Origin: Ilumatobacteraceae bacterium
GTDB lineage: Bacteria > Actinomycetota > Acidimicrobiia > Acidimicrobiales > Ilumatobacteraceae
Direction of reading: 5' to 3'
Assembly: GCA_016650435.1 (NCBI GenBank)
Contig: JAENVT010000361.1
Location: 1-13,041, forward strand
DNA length: 13,041 nucleotides
Positions 1 to 6,520 of this stretch are shown in pieces. Both the position numbers and the translations under genes were made by a program. The notes beneath the pieces are model-generated. The model did not search any database. It was given only the letters and a program-made list of their open reading frames with translations, and was not told where the DNA came from. Each line of letters opens with the position of its first letter. The first letter of the stretch is position 1.

Positions 1-162
1 CGGGCGGTCTATTCACCTCGCGGCGTCGACAACGGTGCAGCCGATCGAAGTGAGCTACTCCGCAGCGAGGTCGACGCAGCATGCCGCGCCCGCATGAGCA
101 TGATCAGCCGACTGCTCGATCATCTCGATCCGCGCTCCGCTTGGGGACGCATTACCGGCTAG
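1..162 (+). CDS. C-terminal end of an unidentified protein (5' truncated)
   Basis: The first frame is open from base 1 to a TAG at 160-162 and gives 53 residues with GC-rich third positions, as expected of coding DNA here. The piece is mostly charged and probably helical: it contains SELLRSEVDAACRARMS and ends LDPRSAWGRITG. No membrane segment or catalytic motif is visible. It converges on the DUF3040 gene. The tail loosely recalls the ends of DUF4129/transglutaminase-type membrane proteins of actinobacteria, but that is a weak impression and I do not assign a family. The start and most of the gene lie outside the window. Confidence 0.45.
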   Translation, partial: RAVYSPRGVDNGAADRSELLRSEVDAACRARMSMISRLLDHLDPRSAWGRITG

Positions 163-175
163 ACGTGTAGACCGT

Positions 176-207
176 CAGCAGATGGTTTTGGCAGCAGATG
201 GTTTTGG
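176..207. repeat. 16-bp perfect tandem duplication
   Basis: The unit CAGCAGATGGTTTTGG occurs at 176-191 and again at 192-207 with no mismatch and no spacer. It sits in the 47-bp gap between two convergent stop codons (TAG at 160-162, and the DUF3040 stop at 210-212). It forms no hairpin that I can see, so it is not a convincing intrinsic terminator. A recent slippage duplication in non-coding DNA is the simplest reading. Confidence 0.9.
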
Positions 208-209
208 TC

Positions 210-542
210 TCATTCACCGCGACTGCCGGCGGAGCCGCCAAGACGGCTGCGCACACTGTCGCTGAGGTGGTTGAGGCCGGCCTCGCCGATGGCGGCCACG
301 TGACGTTCGGCGATGACCAAAGCGACAACGGCACCGATGAATGCTACGAACGACAGGTACGGGCTGACGCCCAGTAGCAGGACGGTCAGGACAAGGCACA
401 ACACCGTGGAGACTGAGCTGACGATCACGGCCCTCCTCGATCCAACTTGGCGGGGCTTGATGTCGCGACCGAAACTCGGGTCGCGCTGGAGCTGCTCTTC
501 GATCTGGCGCAGAATGCGTTGTTCGTCTTCTGACAGCGGCAT
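210..542 (-). CDS. DUF3040 family small membrane protein
   Basis: A 110-residue protein that begins MPLSEDEQRILRQIEEQL, the acidic N-terminal signature of the actinobacterial DUF3040 family. Function is unknown in this family. Two hydrophobic helices follow at about residues 38-58 and 62-79, then a soluble tail. The N-terminal helix is probably cytoplasmic. ATG at 542 is preferred over upstream in-frame starts because the family signature begins exactly there and an AGGAG ribosome site lies 5 bases before it. The gene lies 88 bases downstream of dinB on the same strand and could be cotranscribed with it. DUF3040 genes near dinB are familiar from other actinobacteria, which supports vertical, ordinary context. 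The family call is good, but no biochemical role can be given. Confidence 0.85.
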   Translation of the reverse strand: MPLSEDEQRILRQIEEQLQRDPSFGRDIKPRQVGSRRAVIVSSVSTVLCLVLTVLLLGVSPYLSFVAFIGAVVALVIAERHVAAIGEAGLNHLSDSVRSRLGGSAGSRGE

Positions 543-547
543 GGCGA

Positions 548-552
548 CTCCT
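548..552 (-). promoter_or_regulatory. Shine-Dalgarno site of the DUF3040 gene
   Basis: On the minus strand AGGAG ends 5 bases before ATG at 542. It fixes the start of the 110-residue protein. It is notable because most genes in this window lack a recognisable ribosome site. Confidence 0.7.
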
Positions 553-630
553 GACCGATTGCCTTCCCACATCTTTCCACGATTCCGCGCTGGAGACAAC
601 GCAGGACGCGAACGATTTGGCTGTGCCGAT

Positions 631-1929
631 TTAACCACGCGCCGGCTCGTCGGGACCCCATTGTTGGGCACCGCGCTGCACAACTCGCAGGCCGCGGTCA
701 CTCACGGCGCTCGCTGGACCGATCGCGGTGGTACCAAATCGCTTCCGGATCGCATCCACGGTCTCCTCGGCAAGCTGCCACTGGCGGTCGCCATCGAAGC
801 TTTTGGTCGTGGTTGCGCCGAGCAGGTCATCGAGGCTCAGCTGCTGGGTGCTCGAAGTGAAGTTGCTGACGCTGACGCCCAGTAGGCGCACCCCCGAAGA
901 GGCGTCGATGGCCTTCAGCAGCGGCTCGGTAGCAGCGACGATCGAATGCGCGGTCGAGACCCCACCGGAGACCGTGATGGACCTGGTGATGGTCTCGAAA
1001 CCGGCGAATCGAACCTTCAGCGTCAACGTCCGCGCCGCTCCCCCGTGTGCCCGAAGGCGAGCGGCGACAGCATCCGACAGTCGAACCAGCTCGCGGAGCA
1101 ACTCGGCATGAGTGTGGCGGTCAGTGGCGAACGTCTCCTCGTGGCCGATCGATTTCATCTCGCGCTCCGGCTCGACTGGGCGGTCGTCCACGGCCCACGC
1201 CAGTCGATACAGATGTTGGCCGTGCGCAGCCCCGAGCGCGCCCACCAACGTCACCTCGTCGAGGTCGGCGAGATCGGCGACCGTGCGCACGCCGAGGCGC
1301 TGCAGACGCTGCAGCGTCGACGGGCCAACTCCCCACAGCGCTTGAACCGGCAGCGGATGGAGGAAGTCCAATTCGCGACCCGCCAGCACCTCGACCACGC
1401 CTTTGCCTTCGCGCACGCCGTCGGGCGAAGCAATCGGCTTTGCGGCCACTGACGCCAACTTGGCGAGGAACTTGTTCGGAGCGACGCCGACGGAGCAGCG
1501 CAGCTGCAACTCGTCCCACACGCGGTCGCGGATCATCTGGCCGATGACCGAGCCGGGGCCGTGCAGGCGAATGCCGCCGGACACATCGAGAAACGCCTCG
1601 TCGAGCGAGAGTGGCTCGACCAACGGAGTGATCGAGGTGAAGATCTCGTTGACCTCGGCACTGACCGAGGCGTAGAGAGCGTGATCGCCGGGAAGGAACA
1701 CGGCCTGCGGACACAGTCGTTTGGCGGTCACGCTGGGCAGCGCCGAACGCACTCCGTACCGGCGAGCCTCATACGACGCCGCGGCAATGACGCCGCGAGG
1801 GCCCGTGCCGCCGACTACCACCGGCTTGCCCATCAGGTCGGGGCGTCGACGAAGCTCGACGCTGACGTAGAACGCATCCATGTCGACGTGCAGAATTACG
1901 CGCTGACCCGTCACCAGCGGCCCGGTCAT
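631..1929 (-). CDS. dinB: DNA polymerase IV (Y-family, translesion)
   Basis: A 432-residue Y-family polymerase that copies past damaged template bases with low fidelity. The palm carries the metal-binding acidic residues in HVDMDAFYVSVE (D16) and PLSLDEAFLDV (D110, E111). The steric region ASYEARRYGVRS (51-62) and CSVGVAPNKFLAKLAS (145-160) are typical. A helix-hairpin-helix thumb segment WGVGPSTLQRLQRLGV lies at 199-214, followed by the little finger. QLSLDDL at 363-369 resembles a beta-clamp binding motif. About 60 residues beyond it make the protein longer than the E. coli enzyme, as in mycobacterial DinB1. ATG at 1929 overlaps the NUDIX stop as ATGA, so translation is probably coupled. 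No good Shine-Dalgarno is visible. No LexA-type operator is apparent next to this start, and the gene appears to be internal to an operon. Confidence 0.95.
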   Translation of the reverse strand: MTGPLVTGQRVILHVDMDAFYVSVELRRRPDLMGKPVVVGGTGPRGVIAAASYEARRYGVRSALPSVTAKRLCPQAVFLPGDHALYASVSAEVNEIFTSITPLVEPLSLDEAFLDVSGGIRLHGPGSVIGQMIRDRVWDELQLRCSVGVAPNKFLAKLASVAAKPIASPDGVREGKGVVEVLAGRELDFLHPLPVQALWGVGPSTLQRLQRLGVRTVADLADLDEVTLVGALGAAHGQHLYRLAWAVDDRPVEPEREMKSIGHEETFATDRHTHAELLRELVRLSDAVAARLRAHGGAARTLTLKVRFAGFETITRSITVSGGVSTAHSIVAATEPLLKAIDASSGVRLLGVSVSNFTSSTQQLSLDDLLGATTTKSFDGDRQWQLAEETVDAIRKRFGTTAIGPASAVSDRGLRVVQRGAQQWGPDEPARG

Positions 1930-2429
1930 GCGATGCGCTCAACGCGCGAGGTTGAGCGATCGGTGCCGATGACCCGAAAGTGAAACGACCCGGTCGGATG
2001 GGCGACGCCGTTCAGCCAGTCACCCACCGGTATGTGAACCCACTGCGGGCTGCTCGCCAGCAACACCAATGCCTCGGGACTGGCGGCCTGACGCACCTCC
2101 TCGACGATGCCATCGGGGTCGGCCAGGACGATGTCGCCCACTACATCAGCGGCCTCCCACGCCTCGACGCGCAACCTCCAGCCCAACTGCGGAGCCTCGA
2201 CGACCACCGAGTACCGCAGCTCGGCCCAAGCGGAAACGGTGAGCCCCGTTTCTTCGAACACCTCACGCTCCAGCCCCTGGCGGATCGACTCACCGCGATC
2301 GATCACACCGCCCGGAGGTGTCCATTCGAGGGTGCGATCCCGTCGCCGGTTGCCGACCAGCACCAAGCCGCCGAGCTCGACGCCGCCGACTCGAGGGATC
2401 AGGGCCCCTCCGACGACCCAATTCCTCAT
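1926..2429 (-). CDS. NUDIX hydrolase
   Basis: A 167-residue NUDIX-superfamily protein that hydrolyses a nucleoside diphosphate linked to some moiety X. The substrate cannot be told from sequence. The Nudix box is perfect: G41, E47, R55-E56, E59-E60 and G62 in the spacing GX5EX7REUXEEXGU. The rest of the fold is a short N-terminal strand region and a C-terminal region ending HFRVIGTDRST. An in-frame TGA at 2433-2435 rules out any longer version, so ATG at 2429 is the earliest possible start. The gene follows the mannosyltransferase gene by 52 bases and overlaps dinB by 4 bases. Sanitising damaged nucleotides (MutT-like) would suit a dinB neighbour, but this is inference only. Confidence 0.9.
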   Translation of the reverse strand: MRNWVVGGALIPRVGGVELGGLVLVGNRRRDRTLEWTPPGGVIDRGESIRQGLEREVFEETGLTVSAWAELRYSVVVEAPQLGWRLRVEAWEAADVVGDIVLADPDGIVEEVRQAASPEALVLLASSPQWVHIPVGDWLNGVAHPTGSFHFRVIGTDRSTSRVERIA

Positions 2430-2474
2430 GCCTCAAATCCCCATGCCCAAATTCACCATGCCCAAATTCACCAT
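2430..2474 (-). repeat. 15-bp tandem repeat carrying a 13-codon mini-ORF upstream of the NUDIX gene
   Basis: Read on the minus strand, ATGGTGAATTTGGGC occurs twice exactly (2474-2460 and 2459-2445). A third copy with four substitutions follows (2444-2430) and then the NUDIX ATG at 2429. ATG codons therefore recur every 15 bases at 2474, 2459, 2444 and 2429, all in the NUDIX reading frame. The repeat encodes MVNLGMVNLGMGI and is closed by TGA at 2433-2435, created in the degenerate third copy. The array begins 7 bases after the mannosyltransferase stop. It may be a small leader peptide or simply a slippage product. No ribosome site precedes it. Confidence 0.85.
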
Positions 2475-2481
2475 GCCCGGT

Positions 2482-3219
2482 TCAGCCGCCCTGGGCGCGT
2501 CGGCGGCGGCGCCCACCGAAATCGCCGACCCACAGCTTGATCACGATCATGAGGGCCTCGCGCACGATGCCGCCCGACATCTTTGACGAACCCTCGGTGC
2601 GATCGCGAAACGTGATGGGGAACTCCACGACCTTGCCACCGATGCGCACGAGCCGGTAGGTCATCTCGACCTGAAACCCGTAACCCTCGGCGGCCACAGT
2701 GTCGAACTCCATTCGTTCGAGCGCGTCGCTGCGGTAGGCGCGGTACCCCGCCGTGGCGTCGTTGACGGCCAGCCCCAACACGCCGGCGGCGTAGCGGTTG
2801 CCCCACCGCGACAGCATCCGGCGGCGCCTCGGCCAATTCTGCGTCAGACCGCCGGGCACGTAGCGGCTTCCGATGGCCAGATCGGCGCCGTGTTCGGCGT
2901 TGGCGATCAAAGCCGGCAGCACTGCTGGATCGTGGGAAAGATCGGCGTCCATCTGCACGCAGATCTGCGCGCCGCGATCGATCGCAATGCGCAGGCCGGC
3001 TCGGTACGCGGCTCCTAAGCCCGACTTCCCGGAACGGTGAATGACACTGATGTGGCCAAGTTCCTCATTCATCTTCTCGGCCAGCTCGCCGGTGCCATCG
3101 GGACTGCCGTCGTCGACGATCAGCATGTCGGCATCGGGGGCGGCAAGGCGCACCTCGCGGCACAATCGCTCGATGTTGCCTGCTTCGTTGTAGGTCGGTA
3201 CGACGACGGTGACACGCAC
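2482..3219 (-). CDS. Polyprenol-phosphate mannosyltransferase (DPM1-like GT2)
   Basis: A 245-residue family GT2 glycosyltransferase. It should transfer mannose from GDP-mannose to a polyprenyl phosphate at the cytoplasmic membrane face and so supply the lipid-linked mannose donor for extracytoplasmic mannosylation. The N-terminus VVVPTYNEAGNI (5-16), DDGSPDGT (36-43), the metal-binding DAD (91-93) in QMDADLSHDP, GSRYVPGG (117-124), ATAGYRAYR (155-163) and the terminal EGSSKMSGG segment are all diagnostic of the DPM1/Ppm1 catalytic domain. It lacks C-terminal membrane helices and a fused apolipoprotein N-acyltransferase domain, and it ends in an RRRRRAQGG basic tail. GTG at 3219 is chosen because the first beta strand begins there; the frame continues upstream only across the divergent gene. 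It heads the minus-strand run. A DPM1-related sugar other than mannose cannot be excluded. Confidence 0.9.
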   Translation of the reverse strand: MRVTVVVPTYNEAGNIERLCREVRLAAPDADMLIVDDGSPDGTGELAEKMNEELGHISVIHRSGKSGLGAAYRAGLRIAIDRGAQICVQMDADLSHDPAVLPALIANAEHGADLAIGSRYVPGGLTQNWPRRRRMLSRWGNRYAAGVLGLAVNDATAGYRAYRSDALERMEFDTVAAEGYGFQVEMTYRLVRIGGKVVEFPITFRDRTEGSSKMSGGIVREALMIVIKLWVGDFGGRRRRRAQGG

Positions 3220-3227
3220 GAGAGCTG

Positions 3228-3233
3228 AGCCTA
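3228..3233 (-). promoter_or_regulatory. Putative -10 box (leaderless) for the mannosyltransferase gene
   Basis: The minus strand reads TAGGCT, a TANNNT -10 box, with 8 bases between it and GTG at 3219. No ribosome site is visible. This spacing would start transcription at or next to the start codon. No -35 element is recognisable. Confidence 0.4.
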
Positions 3234-3249
3234 CGAGGTCGGTACCCCG

Positions 3250-3255
3250 TACGAT
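3250..3255 (+). promoter_or_regulatory. Putative -10 box (leaderless) for the 3262-7155 operon
   Basis: TACGAT is followed by 6 bases and then GTG at 3262. This is the spacing of a leaderless actinobacterial transcript. It lies in the 42-bp gap between divergent genes and would drive the membrane protein, phosphatase, response regulator, kinase and lipoprotein genes. Confidence 0.45.
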
Positions 3256-3261
3256 GGGGCG

Positions 3262-3543
3262 GTGGCCGACCACGAGGTTCCGCTCTCCGCCCTCCCCGCG
3301 CCGACGGCCCGACTCGCCGCGTTCGTGGCCATCCTGCTCGGCGGTTTGGCCGGTGGTTTGATCGGCTACACGCTGGTCAAGCTGCAATGTCACGGTACGT
3401 GCGCTGCACAGCGGGGCGTCGGCGCGCTTGTCGGTGCCGTCATAGCTGCGCTGGGCATGAGCGTGGTTGCCGTGCTGGTGCTCCGCGCCCTTGGCGAGTG
3501 GAAAGAGATCGAGCGCCGGCAGAACAACGACGCCGCCTCGTGA
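3262..3543 (+). CDS. Small two-helix membrane protein, unknown function
   Basis: A 93-residue protein with two strongly hydrophobic glycine-rich segments at about residues 18-39 and 53-76. They are joined by a short loop LQCHGTCAAQRG holding two cysteines, C43 and C47, spaced CxxxC. The charged tail GEWKEIERRQNND is presumably cytoplasmic, which would put the cysteine loop outside the membrane. I do not recognise a named family. GTG at 3262 is chosen for its spacing from the TACGAT box; the ATG at 3254 is in another frame. Its stop overlaps the GTG of the next gene as GTGA. It is thus the first gene of the operon that continues to the MtrAB-like system, but a functional link is unproven. Confidence 0.75.
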   Translation: MADHEVPLSALPAPTARLAAFVAILLGGLAGGLIGYTLVKLQCHGTCAAQRGVGALVGAVIAALGMSVVAVLVLRALGEWKEIERRQNNDAAS

Positions 3544-4349
3544 CAGATCTTTCCCGCGAGTTGTGCGAGCTGGCTTCGCGCCTCGCCATTGCAGCAGGCG
3601 ATCTTGTTTTCGAGGGTCGCAAGAACGGACTGACATCGATATCGACCAAGTCGAGCGACACTGACATCGTCACCGAGTTCGATCGCGCATCCGAGCATCT
3701 GATCGTCGACGGGATCAACGCCGAGCGGCCCGACGATGCGATCGTTGGCGAGGAAGGCACAGACTCGGCAGGCGCATCCGGGGTCCATTGGTTGATCGAT
3801 CCGATCGACGGCACGACCAACTTCCAATACGATCTGCCCGGCTACGCGGTGTCGATCGCAGCGTTGTCGGAGGATCATCCACTCGCCGGCGCGGTCTACA
3901 TCCCCAGCAGCAGAGAGCTGTTCACTGCGACGGCCGGTGGTGGCGCGTGGCTGAACGGCTCTCCGATTTCCTGCGGAACGATCTCGTCATTGCAACACGC
4001 GCTGGTCGCGACAGGCTTCTCGTATCAGATCGAGCGACGCCGAGATCAGGCGATGCGAATCGCCGAGGTGATCCCTCGGGTCCGCGACATTCGCCGTTTC
4101 GGCGCAGCGGCACCGGACCTGTGTTACGTCGCCGCCGGCCGGCTCGACGTGTTCTTCGAGCAAGGGCTCGGCCCGTGGGATTGGGCGGCCGGCGAACTGA
4201 TCGCTCGCGAGGCCGGATGCCGCACCGGGCGGTTCGATGGCTCACCCGTCGGCGCGAGCCAGGTACTGGCCTGCAATCCGGCGTTGTTCGATCAGATGGT
4301 CGAATTGCTGGCAGGCACGGAACCTGGCCGCAATCCTGGCATCATGTGA
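3540..4349 (+). CDS. Inositol-monophosphatase-family phosphatase
   Basis: A 269-residue Mg-dependent phosphatase of the IMPase/FBPase-IV/CysQ fold. Metal ligands are visible as E71 in VGEEG, D87 and D90 in motif A (WLIDPIDGTTNF, 84-95), and D214 in motif B (PWDWAAGELIAREAG, 212-226). Length matches bacterial SuhB/ImpA-type proteins. Likely substrates are inositol-1-phosphate (for phosphatidylinositol synthesis), fructose-1,6-bisphosphate or histidinol phosphate; members of this family cannot be separated by eye. GTG at 3540 overlaps the previous stop by 4 bases and lies just ahead of conserved helix 1. The upstream in-frame ORF only reads across the membrane-protein gene. It ends 3 bases before the response-regulator start, so all belong to one transcript. 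Confidence 0.92.
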   Translation: MTDLSRELCELASRLAIAAGDLVFEGRKNGLTSISTKSSDTDIVTEFDRASEHLIVDGINAERPDDAIVGEEGTDSAGASGVHWLIDPIDGTTNFQYDLPGYAVSIAALSEDHPLAGAVYIPSSRELFTATAGGGAWLNGSPISCGTISSLQHALVATGFSYQIERRRDQAMRIAEVIPRVRDIRRFGAAAPDLCYVAAGRLDVFFEQGLGPWDWAAGELIAREAGCRTGRFDGSPVGASQVLACNPALFDQMVELLAGTEPGRNPGIM

Positions 4350-4352
4350 TCC

Positions 4353-5033
4353 GTGGGAACCCGCATCCTTTCGGTCGAAGACGACGAGCGCATCCGTACG
4401 GCGGTGAAGCTGGCTCTCGAGGATGAGGGCTGGACCGTCGATGAAGCCGGCAGCGGCGAGGAGGCGATCGATCTTTTTCATCGCGCTCTCCCCGACGTCG
4501 TCCTGATCGACATCATGCTGCCGGGCATGGATGGTTTCGAATTGTGCCGCACGCTGCGCCGTCACAGTGATGTGCCCATCGTGATGGTGACAGCCCGCAA
4601 TGACACCCACGATGTGGTCGCCGGCCTCGAGGCCGGCGCCGACGATTACCTCACGAAACCCTTCGCTCCGAAGGAGCTGTCTGCTCGCATTCGGGCGTTG
4701 CTGCGACGCATTCGCCCCATCAGTCCGTCCCATGCGCGTCTGGTGTTCGGAGATCTCGAGATCATCCCCGACGAGGGCAAGGTCACGCGCTCGGGAATCG
4801 AGCTGCACCTGACCAAGACCGAGTTCCGTCTGCTGTGCGAATTGGCTCAAAATCCCGGCCGGGTTTTCAGCAGGGAGAGCCTGCTCGACAAGGTGTGGGG
4901 CTACGACTACTTCGGCGACGGCCGGCTCGTCGATGTGCACGTCCGTCGTCTGCGAACCAAAGTCGAGACCGACGCCGCCAACCCACGCCACGTCGTGACC
5001 GTGCGCGGCCTCGGGTATCGCCTTCAGTCGTGA
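4353..5033 (+). CDS. mtrA: MtrA-like OmpR-family response regulator
   Basis: A 226-residue DNA-binding response regulator. The receiver domain (about 4-116) has the acidic pair E9-D10 and D11, the phosphoacceptor D53 in LIDIMLPGMDGF, T80 and K102. The winged-helix domain (about 128-225) carries the PhoB/OmpR pattern LTKTEFRLLCEL, VWGYDYFGDGRLVDVHVRRLR and VRGLGYRLQ. The stretch VPIVMVTARNDTHDVVAGL followed by GADDYLTKPFAPKEL resembles mycobacterial MtrA closely, as does the total length (about 228 there). GTG at 4353 lies 3 bases after the phosphatase stop. The partner kinase overlaps its stop as GTGA, and a GerMN lipoprotein follows, matching the mtrA-mtrB-lpqB order. MtrA in other actinobacteria governs cell-wall and division genes; that role here is inferred from resemblance. 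Confidence 0.88.
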   Translation: MGTRILSVEDDERIRTAVKLALEDEGWTVDEAGSGEEAIDLFHRALPDVVLIDIMLPGMDGFELCRTLRRHSDVPIVMVTARNDTHDVVAGLEAGADDYLTKPFAPKELSARIRALLRRIRPISPSHARLVFGDLEIIPDEGKVTRSGIELHLTKTEFRLLCELAQNPGRVFSRESLLDKVWGYDYFGDGRLVDVHVRRLRTKVETDAANPRHVVTVRGLGYRLQS

Positions 5034-6520
5034 CCGCCGCCACGCGTGACAGCGTCGCCGTCGAGTCGCGGCGAGGTGTCGTACGAACAACGTTGGGTGT
5101 CTTCGGGAACTGGCGCCCTGCCAGGTTCGGCCTGCGCACACGAATCATGTCGATGTTCATCATCGGCGCGTTGTTGTTGTCGACCTTTCTTGCCGCGGTC
5201 GCCTATTCCTTCACCCGCAGCAGCCTGCTGAACCAGCGCGAGCGCACCAGCACCGACCAGGCATACAAGAACGCCGGCGTTGCTCAACGCGAGATCAGCG
5301 CCGACAACACGAACGCCAACGCGATCATCGACCGCCTGCAGCAGGTTGGTGTCACCCAGGCGGCGATCTACATCGATGGCACCTGGGCATCGCCATCGGC
5401 AAAGTTCACGTCCGACGTCATCCCTGGTTCGATGCAAACGAGGGTCATCGGCGACCGCACGCCGGCAAAGATGATCATTTCGTTCGACAAAGTCCCGACG
5501 CTGGTGATCGGGATCCCACTCGAGGGAACCAGCGCCGCTTACTTCGAGTTCGCCGATCTTGCCGACGCCAATGCCACCTTGCGCAACGTCGGGCTCAGCC
5601 TCCTGTTCGGCGGCGTGATCACGACTCTGGCTGGCGCGTTGACAGGAATGATCGCTGCCAAGCGAGCGATCCGCCCATTGGGAGATGCCGCGCAAGCGGC
5701 AAAGGCGATCGCCGGAGGTCGTCTCGATACCCGCCTCGAGAACACCGACGACCACGACCTGCAACTGCTCTCGACGGCGTTCAACGACATGGCTGAAGCA
5801 CTGCAGAACCGCGTCGAACGCGACGCTCGATTCGCCAGCGATGTCAGCCACGAACTGCGTTCACCGTTGATGACTCTTGCCGCCAGCGTCGAGGTCATGT
5901 TGGCTCGCCGCGACGAGATGCCCGACCGCGCTCAGGCGGCGCTCGACTTACTGGTCGGCGATGTCACCCGATTCCAGGGGTTGGTCGAAGACCTGCTCGA
6001 GATCTCGCGGTTCGATGCCGGCGCTATCCGTCTGCACCTCGAAGATCTGCTGGTCGCCGAGTTCGTCCGTCAGGCCGTTGCTGTCAGCAGCCTGCCTCGC
6101 ACCAAGTTGACCGTCAGCGATCGCGCTGAAGGGCTGATCCTCCACGGCGACCGACGCAGGCTGGCCCGCGTCGTCGCCAACCTGATCGACAACGCCCGTG
6201 TCCACGGCGGCGGCGCGCCGGAGATGATCGTGACCGAAGCGGAAGGCGAAGGCGAGCCGCTGGCCCACGTGTGGATCATCGTCGAGGACCACGGTCCCGG
6301 CGTGCCCAACGAAGAACGAAGCCTGGTCTTCGAACGATTCGCTCGTGGCGCGGTGGCCGGTCGACGATCCAGCAGCGACGGCGCCGGTCTCGGATTGTCG
6401 CTGGTCGACGAACACGTCCGAATGCACGGAGGCAGGGTCTGGGTCGAGGACCGGGTCGATGGCGAGCCCGGTGCGCGATTCATACTGGAGCTGCCGGCGG
6501 AAGAGGTCGGTGTCGGTTGA
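5030..6520 (+). CDS. mtrB: MtrB-like sensor histidine kinase
   Basis: A 496-residue membrane histidine kinase. A cytoplasmic N-terminus of about 39 residues leads to helix 1 (about 40-60). An extracytoplasmic sensor region of about 125 residues is followed by helix 2 (about 187-211) and a HAMP linker beginning at AIRPLGDAA. The dimerisation domain has the phosphorylated H274 in FASDVSHELRSPLMTL. The ATPase domain has the N box NLIDNARVHG (384-393), G1 DHGPGVP, F box FERFARG and G2 GAGLGLSLV (451-459). GTG at 5030 overlaps the mtrA stop by 4 bases. The frame is open farther upstream but only across mtrA. The protein is shorter than mycobacterial MtrB (about 567), mainly because the C-terminal extension is missing. 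Assignment to MtrB rests on gene order and overall architecture; it could be another OmpR-partner kinase. Confidence 0.88.
   Translation: MTAATRDSVAVESRRGVVRTTLGVFGNWRPARFGLRTRIMSMFIIGALLLSTFLAAVAYSFTRSSLLNQRERTSTDQAYKNAGVAQREISADNTNANAIIDRLQQVGVTQAAIYIDGTWASPSAKFTSDVIPGSMQTRVIGDRTPAKMIISFDKVPTLVIGIPLEGTSAAYFEFADLADANATLRNVGLSLLFGGVITTLAGALTGMIAAKRAIRPLGDAAQAAKAIAGGRLDTRLENTDDHDLQLLSTAFNDMAEALQNRVERDARFASDVSHELRSPLMTLAASVEVMLARRDEMPDRAQAALDLLVGDVTRFQGLVEDLLEISRFDAGAIRLHLEDLLVAEFVRQAVAVSSLPRTKLTVSDRAEGLILHGDRRRLARVVANLIDNARVHGGGAPEMIVTEAEGEGEPLAHVWIIVEDHGPGVPNEERSLVFERFARGAVAGRRSSSDGAGLGLSLVDEHVRMHGGRVWVEDRVDGEPGARFILELPAEEVGVG

Noticed and set aside
2430..2474. The 15-bp repeats as a CRISPR array or iteron set.
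   Set aside because: There are only two perfect units plus one degenerate unit, no spacers, no cas genes and no replication gene nearby.
3220..3636. An upstream extension of the mannosyltransferase frame by 139 codons.
   Set aside because: It is antisense to the small membrane protein and phosphatase genes, has low-complexity charged sequence, and the GT2 first strand begins right at GTG 3219.
4242..5141. A 299-codon minus-strand open frame opposite the response regulator.
   Set aside because: It mirrors the regulator's codons in high-GC DNA and shows no recognisable motif, whereas the plus strand encodes a complete OmpR-type protein.
5024..5851. A 275-codon minus-strand open frame opposite the histidine kinase.
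   Set aside because: It is an antisense shadow of the kinase sensor and HAMP region without family features.
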